DNA from: Alistipes timonensis JC136
GTDB lineage: Bacteria > Bacteroidota > Bacteroidia > Bacteroidales > Rikenellaceae
Assembly (NCBI RefSeq): GCF_900107675.1
Contig: NZ_FNRI01000011.1
Location: forward strand, 1-64,000
Direction of reading: 5' to 3'
DNA: 64,000 nt
The notes under the pieces: generated by a model
Databases searched by the model: none
What the model saw: the letters and a program-made list of their open reading frames with translations, nothing else
What the model was told of the DNA's origin: nothing
Made by a program: the position numbers and the translations under genes
In this document: piece after piece, positions 23,085-31,848 of the stretch
How the letters are laid out: each line of letters starts with the position of its first letter
How positions within the stretch are numbered: position 1 is the first letter of the stretch

Positions 23085-25121
23085 ATGGAAAACACGACCC
23101 GGAAGCTGCCCATCGTCGAGCGCGACGCATGGCTGCAGCCCGTCGAAGAACATATCAACCGCCGTCATGCACAGTACGAGCGGCAGATGGAGCGGATCGC
23201 CGGTTCGTCGGGGTCGATCGTCGACTACGCCAACGGCTACCGCTATTTCGGCTGGCAGCGCGACGAGGCGCTCGACGGCTGGTGGCTGCGCGAATGGCTG
23301 CCGGGAGCGCACGACGTCTACGTCTTCGGCGATTTCAACAACTGGCAGCGCACCGAAATCCGCATGCACCGGGACTCCGCGGGGGTCTGGAGCGCCTTTT
23401 TCCCCACGGCGATGTACCGCGACCGGCTGGTCCACGGCTCGCTTTACAAACTCCACGTCCACGGCGACAACGGCTGGCTGGACCGCATTCCGGCCTATGC
23501 CGCGCGCGTGGTGCAGGACGAGGCGACGAAAAACTACACGGCCCAGTTCTGGAACCCCGCGGAGCCGTTCGACTGGCGGGGCGACGCTTTCGACGCCTCG
23601 AAGATCGGCAGCCTGTTGATTTACGAGGCCCATGTGGGCATGGCGCAGGAGCGCGAGGGCGTGGGCACCTACCGCGAATTCACCGACAAGATACTCCCGA
23701 TCATCAAACGGGACGGGTATAACGCCGTGCAGCTGATGGCCGTAGCCGAACACCCCTACTACGGCTCGTTCGGCTACCACGTGTCGAGCTTCTTCGCCCC
23801 GTCGTCGCGCTGCGGAACCCCCGAGGAGCTGAAAGAGCTGATCCGCCGGGCGCATGAACTCGGACTGGCCGTCATCATGGACCTCGTCCACGCCCACTAC
23901 GTGAAAAACCTCAACGAAGGAATCAACGAGCTCGACGGCACCGATCACCTCTATTCGCCGGCGGGCGAAGCGGGCTACCAGCCCTACTGGGATTCGAAAC
24001 TCTTCGACTACGGCAAGGAGGAGGTGCGCCATTTCCTGCTGTCGAACGTCAAATACTGGCTCGACGAGTTCCATTTCGACGGCTACCGCTTCGACGGCGT
24101 GACCTCGATGATCTACCACCACCACGGCTATGTGACGTTCGACTCGCGCGACCGCTTCTTCGACACGGGTGTCAACGAGGAGGCCCTCCTCTACCTCACC
24201 CTCGCCAACCGGCTGACGCATGACTTCCTGCCGTCGGCGGTGACCATCGCCGAGGACGTGAGCGGCATGCCGGGCATGTGCATCCCGATCGCCGACGGCG
24301 GCGTCGGCTTCGACTACCGCCTCGGAATGGCCATTCCCGACTTCTGGATCAAACAGCTGAAAGAGGTCCCCGACGAGGAGTGGAACATCTGGGAGATGTG
24401 GTCCGTCATGACCGACCGCCTGCCCGAAGTGAAGACCGTGGCCTATGCCGAGTCGCACGACCAGGCGTTAGTGGGCGACAAAACCATCGCTTTCCGGCTG
24501 ATGGACAAGGAGATGTATTTCCACATGGACCGCGCTTCGGAAAATCTCGTCATCGACCGCGGCATGGCCCTGCACAAGATGATCCGCCTGATGACCATCT
24601 CCACGGGCGGGCAGGCCTACCTCAACTTCATGGGCAACGAGTTCGGACATCCCGAGTGGATCGACTTCCCGCGCCAGGGCAACGGATGGAGCTACGCCCA
24701 CGCCCGGCGGCAGTGGTCGCTGGCGAAAAACGGCCTGCTGCGCTATGCGTGGCTGGGGGATTTCGACCGGGCGATGATCCGGCTGGTGAAAAAATACAAG
24801 GTGCTCGAAGACGGCTATGCGTGGAACCTGCTGATGGACGAGCGCAACAAAACGATGGTTTTTTCACACGGCCGCCTGCTGTTCGTCTTCAACTGGCACC
24901 CCACGGCCTCGATCCCCGACTACGAACTTCCGGTGCAGGGCCCGGGCAAATATGTCCCGGTGCTCTCGACCGACGAGAGACGGTTCGGCGGGCAGGAGCG
25001 GCAGTCGATGGAGACCGAACATTTCTCGTTTCCCGCCAAGGGCGACGACGGGAAGGACTGCGCCCGTATCCGCATTTACAACACCTCGCGTACGGCGACG
25101 GTCTATCTGCGGAAAAAGTAG
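23085..25121 (+). CDS. glgB: 1,4-alpha-glucan branching enzyme, eukaryote-like GH13_8 type
   Basis: A 678-residue glycogen branching enzyme that moves alpha-1,4 chains to alpha-1,6 positions. A CBM48 domain (about 60-150, with VYVFGDFNNWQ) precedes the GH13 barrel. Catalytic residues are Asp337 in GYRFDGVTSM, Glu390 in AEDVSGMPGMC, and Asp459 in AESHDQ. The AEDVSGMP context and length match the subfamily 8 enzymes of yeast and animals rather than E. coli GlgB; this form is common in Bacteroidota. The C-terminal beta domain ends VYLRKK. A membrane protein gene follows 37 bp later on the same strand. No other glycogen gene is nearby. Confidence 0.93.
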   Translation: MENTTRKLPIVERDAWLQPVEEHINRRHAQYERQMERIAGSSGSIVDYANGYRYFGWQRDEALDGWWLREWLPGAHDVYVFGDFNNWQRTEIRMHRDSAGVWSAFFPTAMYRDRLVHGSLYKLHVHGDNGWLDRIPAYAARVVQDEATKNYTAQFWNPAEPFDWRGDAFDASKIGSLLIYEAHVGMAQEREGVGTYREFTDKILPIIKRDGYNAVQLMAVAEHPYYGSFGYHVSSFFAPSSRCGTPEELKELIRRAHELGLAVIMDLVHAHYVKNLNEGINELDGTDHLYSPAGEAGYQPYWDSKLFDYGKEEVRHFLLSNVKYWLDEFHFDGYRFDGVTSMIYHHHGYVTFDSRDRFFDTGVNEEALLYLTLANRLTHDFLPSAVTIAEDVSGMPGMCIPIADGGVGFDYRLGMAIPDFWIKQLKEVPDEEWNIWEMWSVMTDRLPEVKTVAYAESHDQALVGDKTIAFRLMDKEMYFHMDRASENLVIDRGMALHKMIRLMTISTGGQAYLNFMGNEFGHPEWIDFPRQGNGWSYAHARRQWSLAKNGLLRYAWLGDFDRAMIRLVKKYKVLEDGYAWNLLMDERNKTMVFSHGRLLFVFNWHPTASIPDYELPVQGPGKYVPVLSTDERRFGGQERQSMETEHFSFPAKGDDGKDCARIRIYNTSRTATVYLRKK

Positions 25122-25158
25122 TCACCCAAACTTATTTTATTCATACTAAAAACTTATT

Positions 25159-25821
25159 ATGCCTATGCTAAATGCAAGCAACAGCAACGAAGTGTCTTTA
25201 AAGGAGTTGAGAGAAGGATTCTACAAATGCCGGTCTTTCGAGGTTCTGAACCTGTGGCGGCGGTCGTTCCTTCTCTCCGTTTTTCAGTTCCTCTGTTTCA
25301 CCCTCTACGGAGTTTTTGCGTCCCGACTGCTCGACGCCGGGCCCGCGGCGGCCAATCCGCTGGTCGTGAACGAAATCGCCTGCGCCGCAGCGCTGCTCGG
25401 CATGTCGTTCGCCGTCATCTGGATCATGATGGCCAAAGGGTCGAAAGCGTGGTATGAGGTTTACGAACGCTACATTTTCGAGATCGAACGCGAGGAGACC
25501 GACGGGCTGAAAATTCCGGAGCGCTATCGGCTGGGTGCCTTGTGCCGTCCCTGGGAGATGAACAGCAACCTCTTTTCGAAGAAAGCGGGCCGCTACTCCC
25601 CCTCACGGCTCAATATCACGATCGGAACGGTGCTGATGACGGCGTGGTTCGTCATCTTCCTCCTCCACTATATCGCCAGCATCGTCTGCTACATCGGCGG
25701 AACGGCCCACTACTGCCAGCTGGCGATTCTCGCACTCATTCCGGTCGCTTTCCTCGTCATCGCCCTCTCGGCGCTGTACAACAAGTGGGGACGCAGCCGG
25801 TCGCTGACGGAAACCATCTGA
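25159..25821 (+). CDS. four-helix membrane protein of unknown function
   Basis: I do not recognise this 220-residue protein. It has four clear hydrophobic helices at about residues 36-58, 70-92, 150-175 and 185-207, with a charged cytosolic-type loop (about 95-148) between helices 2 and 3 containing EVYERYIFEIEREETDGLKIPERYRLG. The N-terminal 30 residues are hydrophilic (SLKELREGFYKCRSFEVLNLW). The pairwise helix arrangement suggests a duplicated hairpin. It is 37 bp downstream of the branching enzyme gene and ends before a strong terminator, so the two may be one operon, but no functional link to glycogen is evident. Confidence 0.8.
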   Translation: MPMLNASNSNEVSLKELREGFYKCRSFEVLNLWRRSFLLSVFQFLCFTLYGVFASRLLDAGPAAANPLVVNEIACAAALLGMSFAVIWIMMAKGSKAWYEVYERYIFEIEREETDGLKIPERYRLGALCRPWEMNSNLFSKKAGRYSPSRLNITIGTVLMTAWFVIFLLHYIASIVCYIGGTAHYCQLAILALIPVAFLVIALSALYNKWGRSRSLTETI

Positions 25822-25841
25822 TACACAATACCTGAAAAAAA

Positions 25842-25865
25842 GGAGCGAATCTGATGATTCGCTCC
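25842..25865 (+). terminator. intrinsic terminator after the membrane protein gene
   Basis: A perfect 10-bp stem (GGAGCGAATC/GATTCGCTCC) with a TGAT loop and a T5 tail on the plus strand. Its stem core GAGCGAATC is shared with the terminator at 28634-28657. Confidence 0.92.
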
Positions 25866-25870
25866 TTTTT

Positions 25871-26370
25871 CGTCCCCGCCCGGCTGTTCCGCCGATTTTC
25901 GCACGAAAGCACAGGGGGGGGGCGCCCGATGAGGTGAAAAAAATCATCCAAACAGCCCCCAAAGAGGACAATAAAGCCCAATCAGGACAATTTTCAGGAA
26001 TTTTCAGAAATTTTCAACCGCTTTCGTTGTGAAATTAAAAAATAATTCCTACTTTCGATTCAGAAACAGGCGACCCGACTATGTACATAAACCGACAAAG
26101 CATATTCAAACACCCCGGAACATCGAAAACATGTAACCCGGGGAACGTTTTCCAGGTCAGCCCCGGTGAGACGCCGCACGCAGCCGGCGGCTTCGGTTTA
26201 ATTCCCCCCCCCTCGGAAAATCGGGGTCCAATGCCTGTCCGGCACGCATAATCGCTGAACTCATTCGTCGCTTCAGCGCCCCTATTTGCACTTTTCAGTT
26301 GCACGATTATATCAATAAAAGTATTTTCCGTTTAACCGTTTTATCACTAACCAACTAAAGCGTTTGCCCT
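25871..26370 (+). promoter_or_regulatory. 500-bp non-coding region upstream of the porin gene
   Basis: No convincing gene is seen here. It holds a run of nine G (25914-25922), three tandem 10-bp repeats (25989-26018), a candidate promoter and a run of nine C (26204-26212). The promoter candidate is TTGT at 26027-26030, 19 bp, then TACTTTCG at 26050-26057, one mismatch from the -7 consensus. If that promoter is used the porin mRNA leader would be about 300 nt, long enough to carry regulatory structure, but no known riboswitch family can be recognised. Confidence 0.45.
25989..26018 (+). repeat. three tandem 10-bp repeats
   Basis: AATTTTCAGG, AATTTTCAGA and AATTTTCAAC follow one another without a gap, in phase with one DNA turn, ending 8 bp before a candidate -33 element. 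The arrangement resembles direct-repeat sites of OmpR/PhoB-type regulators. Confidence 0.7.
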
Positions 26371-27573
26371 ATGAAAAAAATGACGAAACTTATCGCTCTT
26401 TTTCTGAGCGGACTCCTGCTGGCACCTGCCCTCGTGTCGGCGAATCCGGAAGGAGACCAGGTTCCGGAATCCGGGACAGTCGCGGCGAAACCTCCCGTCA
26501 CGGCGGAAGCTCCCGCCGCTGCACAGCCCCAGACGACCTGGGAGAAAATCCTGGCCAACCTGCCGAAAGTATCCGGCTATTTGCAGACGGGATGGAATTA
26601 CACTTCGAACGACAAAAGTTCGAGTTCATCATTCCAGGCAAAACGGCTCCGTCTGCTTCTGGACGGCAAGGTCGCCGAGAAGGTGGATTTCCGGCTGCAG
26701 ATAGAGGCCTTCAACGGAATTTCCGGCTCGACGAACGGAAACGGACAGAAGAACATACAGGTAATGGACGCTTTTGCAACCTGGAAGATCATGCCCGAAT
26801 TCAAAGTCCGCGTCGGACAGTTCTTCACGCCGCTGGGGTACGAGAATTACGACATTTCGCCCGCAACGCTGGAGACGGTCGACTTTTCGAACATTGTCTA
26901 CCGCATAGCCTGCCGCAATCCCTACGAGTACAACCTGGTAGACTACGGACGGGATCTGGGTATCATGTTCATGGGAGATGTCTTCGACTCGGGGAAGGGA
27001 TTCAGCTATCTGCACTATGACGTGGCCATCACCAACGGCTCCATTCCCAGCAAGGACGACAGCAACAAGTCGAAAGACATCTATGTCAGTCTGACGGTCC
27101 GCCCGGTCAAATACTTCAATGTCAAAGGTACATTCAACTGGGGCGAATATACGTCCAAAAAACTCGAAGGCGGCGAGGGTGTCGGCAGCGGCGATTACAA
27201 CCCGATGACCCGCTATGTGGTCGGCGCCTGGTACGACAATCCCCGCGGTCTGAATCTGCGTGCCGAATACGGGCACATGAAGAGCCGGGTCAACAAAGCC
27301 GATGTCGTCAAAGAGAACGGCGCCTATGTACTGGCCGGCTGGCACTGGGGCAAGTTCCTCCCGATCGTTCGCTGGGACATGTACGAAGATCAGGTGAATA
27401 AGGGAACTGCGAATAACTATAACCGGATACTGATCGGTTGTACGTATTCGGTGTTCAAAAACCTGAAATTCCAGGTCAACTACGGACATTTCATGTACAG
27501 CGGCGACGCAAAGAAGGCTTTGGGATACGACAGCTCCGAGCAGCTTCAGATCATGGGACTGTTCAAATTCTAA
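26371..27573 (+). CDS. OprO/OprP-like outer-membrane porin
   Basis: A 400-residue secreted protein (signal peptide to about residue 24, ALVSANP). After a Pro/Ala-rich stretch comes the phosphate-selective porin O/P domain. The start is VSGYLQTGWNYTSN, then FQAKRLRLLLDGKVAEKVDFRLQIEAFN, then 'DAFATWKIMPEFKVRVGQFFTPLG', a hallmark of this family, and a series of amphipathic strands ending in the terminal Phe of LFKF. It forms an anion-type pore, perhaps for phosphate or polyphosphate, though Bacteroidota members are poorly characterised. It is followed 55 bp later by a secreted propeller-like protein gene with no terminator between, so the two may act together. Confidence 0.85.
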   Translation: MKKMTKLIALFLSGLLLAPALVSANPEGDQVPESGTVAAKPPVTAEAPAAAQPQTTWEKILANLPKVSGYLQTGWNYTSNDKSSSSSFQAKRLRLLLDGKVAEKVDFRLQIEAFNGISGSTNGNGQKNIQVMDAFATWKIMPEFKVRVGQFFTPLGYENYDISPATLETVDFSNIVYRIACRNPYEYNLVDYGRDLGIMFMGDVFDSGKGFSYLHYDVAITNGSIPSKDDSNKSKDIYVSLTVRPVKYFNVKGTFNWGEYTSKKLEGGEGVGSGDYNPMTRYVVGAWYDNPRGLNLRAEYGHMKSRVNKADVVKENGAYVLAGWHWGKFLPIVRWDMYEDQVNKGTANNYNRILIGCTYSVFKNLKFQVNYGHFMYSGDAKKALGYDSSEQLQIMGLFKF

Positions 27574-27628
27574 GCTTTGGAAATAGCTGTTCTACGATAA
27601 AAAACTAACTTAAAAAAAGTCCATAACC

Positions 27629-28612
27629 ATGAAAAAATTATTTTTTGCATTGGCAGCGATCGCCGCTTTTTCGACGGTGAGCGCACAGCATCTCGGTACG
27701 GAATATCGCCTGAAGAAAGTCGTTGAAGTTCCCGGACGCCAGGGAATTGCCGCGGACGAGAACTATTATTACGTTTCCGACACGCGGGGTCTTTACAAGT
27801 TCGACAAGAATTGGAATCTCGTGAAGAAACATGTCCAGTCCGCCGAAAATCCCCTGTTCCCGAATCCGGAGATGGCCAACCACTTCGGAGACATCGACGT
27901 GTGGAACGGCAAGATCTATACGGGCAACGAGAAGTTCGAGTATGGCCGGGGCTACAACATCGCCATTTCGGTATACGATGCTGAAACGCTCGAATGGATC
28001 GAGGATATTCCGTGGTGCGCCGAATCCGGGCAGGTGGAGGTCTCCGGCCTGGCCGTGGACCGCGAGAAGAACATGATCTGGATGTCGGACTGGGTGGACA
28101 GCCGCTACGTGTACTGTTACAGCCTCGAAACGGGCAAGTACTACACCAAAATGCAGTGCCGTCCGATGCCCTACTGGTGTCAGGGTATTTTCATCGCCGA
28201 CGGTAAGATGCTCTTCGCCGCCGACGACGGAGAATCGACCTATCAGATTCCCGACAATATCTACATTGCCGATATCAGCGAGGTTCCCTACACGGGACTG
28301 AAAGAGGGCACCGAAGTCGTCAGGGACACGCCGTTCAGCGTAAAGTTAGACAAAAAAGGCAATCCCGTCAAACGCACCGGGATGATCGCGGCCGGAGCCA
28401 AGGCCGGACGCCTCGACCTGTTCCGTGAGATGTCGGATTTCCGGCGTGCCGGAGAGATCGAAGGGTTGTGCATCGACCCCGTGACCGACGAGCTGCTCGT
28501 GCTGAACAACCGCGGCACGCAGATCATTCTCGGCATGTCGCAGGGTCCCTTCACGGACGAGGGATACACCAACGAGATCCACGAGGTCTACATTTACGAG
28601 AAGATCAAATAA
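27629..28612 (+). CDS. secreted propeller-like protein of unknown function
   Basis: The 327-residue product has a signal peptide (to AQ, about residue 20) and no lipobox. The mature part shows repeated short blade-like units: GIAADENYYYVSDTRGLYKFD, HFGDIDVWNGKIYTGNE, VSGLAVDREKNMIWMSDWVDSRYVYCYSLETG and IEGLCIDPVTDELLVLNNRG. These are reminiscent of NHL or SdiA-regulated/phytase-type beta-propellers. Three Cys residues and many Trp/Tyr suggest a ligand-binding face, but no catalytic motif is identifiable. It follows the OprO/P-like porin gene, so it may bind or process what the porin admits. Function is not assigned. Confidence 0.75.
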   Translation: MKKLFFALAAIAAFSTVSAQHLGTEYRLKKVVEVPGRQGIAADENYYYVSDTRGLYKFDKNWNLVKKHVQSAENPLFPNPEMANHFGDIDVWNGKIYTGNEKFEYGRGYNIAISVYDAETLEWIEDIPWCAESGQVEVSGLAVDREKNMIWMSDWVDSRYVYCYSLETGKYYTKMQCRPMPYWCQGIFIADGKMLFAADDGESTYQIPDNIYIADISEVPYTGLKEGTEVVRDTPFSVKLDKKGNPVKRTGMIAAGAKAGRLDLFREMSDFRRAGEIEGLCIDPVTDELLVLNNRGTQIILGMSQGPFTDEGYTNEIHEVYIYEKIK

Positions 28613-28633
28613 TCCGGTTCCCATTTAAAAAAA

Positions 28634-28657
28634 GAGCGAATCCGCAGGGATTCGCTC
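28634..28657. terminator. bidirectional terminator
   Basis: A perfect 10-bp stem (GAGCGAATCC/GGATTCGCTC) with a GCAG loop is flanked by seven A upstream and a CTTTTC tail. It serves the plus-strand porin operon and the minus-strand tpx operon. Confidence 0.88.
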
Positions 28658-28677
28658 CTTTTCATTTCCGGACCGGC

Positions 28678-29187
28678 TTATTTCGCCAGCTCGCGCACGA
28701 CGGCCAGCGCCTTGTCGTAGTCGGGTTCGTGGGTGATCTCGGGCACATACTCCACGTAGCGCACCACGTCGTCCTTGTCCACGACCACCACGCCGCGGGC
28801 CAGCAGGCGCAGTTCGTCGATCACGAAGCCGTATTTGATGCCGAAATCCAACTCCTTGTAATCCGAGAAGACATGCACGCGGTCGATTCCCTCGGCGGCG
28901 CAGAAGCGCTTCTGCGCAAAGGGCAGGTCCACCGACAGCGCCAGGACGACCACGTCGTCGCCCAGCTTCGAAGCCTCACGGTTGAAACGGATGTTCTGTA
29001 ACGAGCAGACCGGAGTGTCCACCGACGGAAAAATGCTGAATATGCGCACTTTGCCGTGGAAAACGTCCGACGATACGGGCTGCAGCCCCGCGCCGATAAC
29101 CGTAAATACGGGGGCCATTTCGCCCGCCTTGCAGCGATTGCCGACAAGCGTTACGGGCTTGCCGCCGAAAGTTACTTTGTGATCCAT
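28678..29187 (-). CDS. tpx: thiol peroxidase
   Basis: A 169-residue atypical 2-Cys peroxiredoxin that reduces hydroperoxides. The peroxidatic site is SVDTPVCSLQ with Cys61, and the resolving Cys96 lies in KRFCAAEGI; the family spacing of about 35 residues is kept. The start KVTFGGKPVTLVGN and the end of the domain match Tpx. It is the last gene of a long minus-strand gene run, 47 bp after the amidohydrolase gene, and ends at a bidirectional terminator. A link to the preceding genes is not obvious beyond co-transcription. Confidence 0.96.
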   Translation of the reverse strand: MDHKVTFGGKPVTLVGNRCKAGEMAPVFTVIGAGLQPVSSDVFHGKVRIFSIFPSVDTPVCSLQNIRFNREASKLGDDVVVLALSVDLPFAQKRFCAAEGIDRVHVFSDYKELDFGIKYGFVIDELRLLARGVVVVDKDDVVRYVEYVPEITHEPDYDKALAVVRELAK

Positions 29188-29234
29188 AATTCGTTTGTTT
29201 TTTGAATGAATTTTACAATTCCGATGCCACCCGG

Positions 29235-30548
29235 CTATTGGGCCGCTTTGATCCGCGCCACGGCCCCGGCCACCCCGCGGTAAAGTTCCGGCAGGTCGAC
29301 GCCTTCGATGCGGCGGTTCTCGACGACGATCCGTCCGCCGACCACGACCGTCTCGACATCCGACGCCTTGCCGCAGTAAACCACATTCGACACGACGTTG
29401 TGCACGGGCTGCAAATGGGGTTTCTGCAAATCCACGACGATCACATCGGCCAGTGCGCCCTCGCGGATCACCCCCAGCCCGCCGTCGGCGCAGCCCATCG
29501 CCCGGGCGCCGTTCGCCGTCGCCAGCCGCAGGGCTTCGTAAGCCGGAAGCGCCACGGGATCGCCCGTCGCGGATTTTTGCAGGAAAGCCGCCGTGCGCAG
29601 CTCCTCGAACATGTCGAGGTCGTTGTTCGAGCAGGTCCCGTCGGTGCCGATCGTCACGAGCGCACCCGCGGCCCGCAACTTTTCGACGGGAGCCACGCCG
29701 CTCGATATCTTCATGTTGCTCTGCGGATTATGCGATACGGTGACGCCCCGCGCGGCGAGGGTTGCGATGTCGCTGTCGGTCACGTGGACGCAGTGGGCGC
29801 CGATCGTCTTCGGGCCCAGCAGCCCCAGCCGGTCGAGGTGTTCCACGGAGGTCCGCCCGTATTTCTCGCGCACGATGCGCACTTCGTCCTGCGTCTCCGA
29901 AATGTGGGTCATCAGGTGCAGGCCGTGTTTGTCGGCCAGCTCCTTGCCGCGCACGAGATTCTCGGGCGACACGGTGTAGGGCGAATGGGGCGCCACGGCG
30001 ATCCGCACCCGTCCGGACCCGGCGGCGGCCAGCCGCACGGCCTCCTCAGCCTGCGGCAGCACCTCGTCGATGTTCGTATCGAAATAATTGCAGCCCAGCA
30101 GGGCCCGGATGCCCAGCCGTTCGGCCACCTCCACGCAGCGGTTCTCGAAATAGTACATGTCGACGAACGACGTCACGCCGCCCAGCAGCATCTCGACGAT
30201 GCCCAGCGTCATGCCCAACGCCACGTCATCCGGAGTCTGGTGCGCCTCGAAAGGCCAGATATAGTCATGGAGCCACGCCATCAGCGAGATGTCGTCGGCA
30301 TAGCTGCGCTGCAGGGTCATAGCCGCGTGGCAGTGGGTGTTCACCAACCCCGGCATGAGGAGTTTGCCCCGGCAGTCGATCACCCGGAGCCCGGGATGCG
30401 CCGCGCGGAACGCCGCGGCATCCGTCTCCGAGGCAGTCACCAGCGCGATGCGGTCGCCGTCTATGCCCACCGCACCCGTAAAGGTCCGAGGTTCGTCGCC
30501 GGAGGCCGTCATCGGCAGCACCGTCGCGTTTGAAAAGAGTATAGCCAT
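29235..30548 (-). CDS. mtaD: amidohydrolase, 5'-methylthioadenosine/S-adenosylhomocysteine deaminase type
   Basis: With the start at 30548 (MAILFSNATVLPM) this is a 437-residue amidohydrolase. Metal ligands are visible in NTHCHAAM (HxH), the His of MTHISET, the His of GAHCVH, and Asp of TIGTDGTCSNND. The sequences SHNPQSNMKISSG and 'LGGVTSFVDMYYFEN' are typical of MtaD/SahH-type deaminases of the TrzN/AtzB group, which convert adenosine derivatives to inosine derivatives. It lies 11 bp after DUF1573 in the exb-tonB gene run. Closely related enzymes act on guanine or other aminopurines, so the exact substrate is inferred. Confidence 0.85.
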   Translation of the reverse strand: MAILFSNATVLPMTASGDEPRTFTGAVGIDGDRIALVTASETDAAAFRAAHPGLRVIDCRGKLLMPGLVNTHCHAAMTLQRSYADDISLMAWLHDYIWPFEAHQTPDDVALGMTLGIVEMLLGGVTSFVDMYYFENRCVEVAERLGIRALLGCNYFDTNIDEVLPQAEEAVRLAAAGSGRVRIAVAPHSPYTVSPENLVRGKELADKHGLHLMTHISETQDEVRIVREKYGRTSVEHLDRLGLLGPKTIGAHCVHVTDSDIATLAARGVTVSHNPQSNMKISSGVAPVEKLRAAGALVTIGTDGTCSNNDLDMFEELRTAAFLQKSATGDPVALPAYEALRLATANGARAMGCADGGLGVIREGALADVIVVDLQKPHLQPVHNVVSNVVYCGKASDVETVVVGGRIVVENRRIEGVDLPELYRGVAGAVARIKAAQ

Positions 30549-30559
30549 ATAATATGGTA

Positions 30560-31000
30560 TTATTTGTATTTCACCTTCACCTTGTCGGTCTTGACCTTGC
30601 CGCGCTGGGGCTTGTCGATGGAGTTGCCCTGCACGGTAATCACGTCGCGGCCGTCCACCGAGTTGGAGTAGACCTGGATCACCTTGTTGAAGGCTCCCGG
30701 CTCGCTCTTGTGGGGTTCGTACACAATGCGGATCACCCCCGAATCGGCGGGCGCGACGGGGCGCTTCGAGAACGACGCGCCGAGACACGAGCACGAGGTG
30801 ATGACACGCACGATGACCAGCGGCGCCGTACCGTCGTTGACGAATTTGAATTCGTGTACCAGATCACCGCCCTTGCGCGGCACGTCGCCGAAATCGTAGG
30901 TCGGGTTGTTCATCTTCAGGTGCGCACCCTTTGCGGGCTTTCCGGCGTCTGCCGCCGTGAAACACAGGCAACCGAGGATTGTCAGCAATAGTATTTTCAT
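30560..31000 (-). CDS. DUF1573 exported protein
   Basis: A 146-residue protein with a signal peptide (to about residue 19, TAADAG). It contains one DUF1573 domain: NPTYDFGDVPRKGGDLVHEFKFVNDG, then PLVIVRVITSCSCLGASFSKRPVAPADSGVIRIVYEP. The fold is an immunoglobulin-like (ASPM/SPD-2/Hydin related) sandwich with a conserved SCSC motif. The biochemical role is unknown; the lysine-rich C-terminus (KVKTDKVKVKYK) is unusual. It lies 10 bp downstream of tonB and 11 bp before the amidohydrolase gene. Confidence 0.88.
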   Translation of the reverse strand: MKILLLTILGCLCFTAADAGKPAKGAHLKMNNPTYDFGDVPRKGGDLVHEFKFVNDGTAPLVIVRVITSCSCLGASFSKRPVAPADSGVIRIVYEPHKSEPGAFNKVIQVYSNSVDGRDVITVQGNSIDKPQRGKVKTDKVKVKYK

Positions 31001-31010
31001 CGTTCAATTT

Positions 31011-31700
31011 CTATTCCATTCGGAAGATATAGGTTATCGTGCCGCCCTGCACCGTTGCGCGGCTCTCGGTGAACCGCGCTTTGCGAGCCGCGGCCTTGGC
31101 CGCCTCGATCAGCTCGGCGGCATCCGTCGTGGAGCCTTTCGGCTCGTAGGACGCACCCGTCACCCGCCCCGAAGCGTCGACCGTTACGCGAATGACGACC
31201 TTGCCGCCCTTCTCGCCGGGATACGACGGCTTGGGCAGGTTGCCCACCAGTCCGCGCCCTTTCAATCCCTGGTCCAACTGGTCCAGCCCGTCGGGATTGA
31301 GCCCCGGCCCGCTGCCGCTGGCCTTGTCCTCACCCTCCGGGGCGCGGGGATTGCCCGCATTGTCGGGTTCGTCCGCCCCGCCCTTGTTCATTTTGAACAG
31401 CGCCTTGGGGTTGGGCGTCTGGGTCACCTCGTCCTTGCCCGTGACCTGAGCCGTCTGCTCCACGGGAGCCGTGACGTCGTGCACACGGGGCTCGGCGGCG
31501 ACCTTTACGGGCGGCTTCGGCGGCTCGGGAACGGGCGGTTCGGTGAAGTCGACAAGGATCGTGTCACCGGGCTTCTCCACCACCCGCGAAACGTCGAACG
31601 ACACCAGCACGAACGAACCGGCCAGCAGCACGCAATAGACTGCCGCCGCGATCATCGCCCACCTGCGCGGGGATTTATTATCGGGATCGTAATAATACAT
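31011..31700 (-). CDS. tonB: TonB-family energy transducer
   Basis: A 229-residue protein with a short cytosolic start (MYYYDPDNKSPRR), one membrane anchor (about 14-36), and a proline-rich spacer (FTEPPVPEPPKPPVKV). The acidic/Gly-rich linker leads to a C-terminal TonB domain with YPGEKGGKVVIRVTVDASGRVTG and ending RATVQGGTITYIFRME. It passes proton-motive energy from ExbB/ExbD to outer-membrane transporters such as the SusC proteins encoded here. It is in the ExbB-ExbD gene run but separated from exbD by 148 bp that contain a repeat element. Confidence 0.93.
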   Translation of the reverse strand: MYYYDPDNKSPRRWAMIAAAVYCVLLAGSFVLVSFDVSRVVEKPGDTILVDFTEPPVPEPPKPPVKVAAEPRVHDVTAPVEQTAQVTGKDEVTQTPNPKALFKMNKGGADEPDNAGNPRAPEGEDKASGSGPGLNPDGLDQLDQGLKGRGLVGNLPKPSYPGEKGGKVVIRVTVDASGRVTGASYEPKGSTTDAAELIEAAKAAARKARFTESRATVQGGTITYIFRME

Positions 31701-31750
31701 AAGCGTAAATTCTCCAATAATCGGAAACGTACTTTGCCGCTTCGCGGCAC

Positions 31751-31822
31751 ATAAGCCCCAGCCTGAGGCGGGGTTTTGGGGGGGGGCGGACTTGTAAACG
31801 CGGCCACAGGCCGCAACAACGG
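31751..31822. repeat. two-hairpin intergenic element, copy A
   Basis: Between exbD and tonB. Hairpin 1 is CCCC (31756-31759), a bulged A, GCC TGA GGC, and GGGG (31770-31773). A G-rich tract with nine G (31778-31786) follows. Hairpin 2 is GCGGCC ACA GGCCGC (31800-31814). Copy B is at 44305-44380 with the same layout. Confidence 0.75.
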
Positions 31823-31848
31823 CCGGCCGGTCCGCACATTCGCCCGGC

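Noticed and set aside
26140..26190. Possible SRP RNA: CCAGGTCAG followed 22 nt later by GCAGCC in the porin leader
   Set aside because: The two conserved boxes resemble the signal recognition particle RNA core, but the sequence between them cannot form the short apical stem with a GGAA-type loop, and the flanks do not pair into a long rod. Treated as coincidence.
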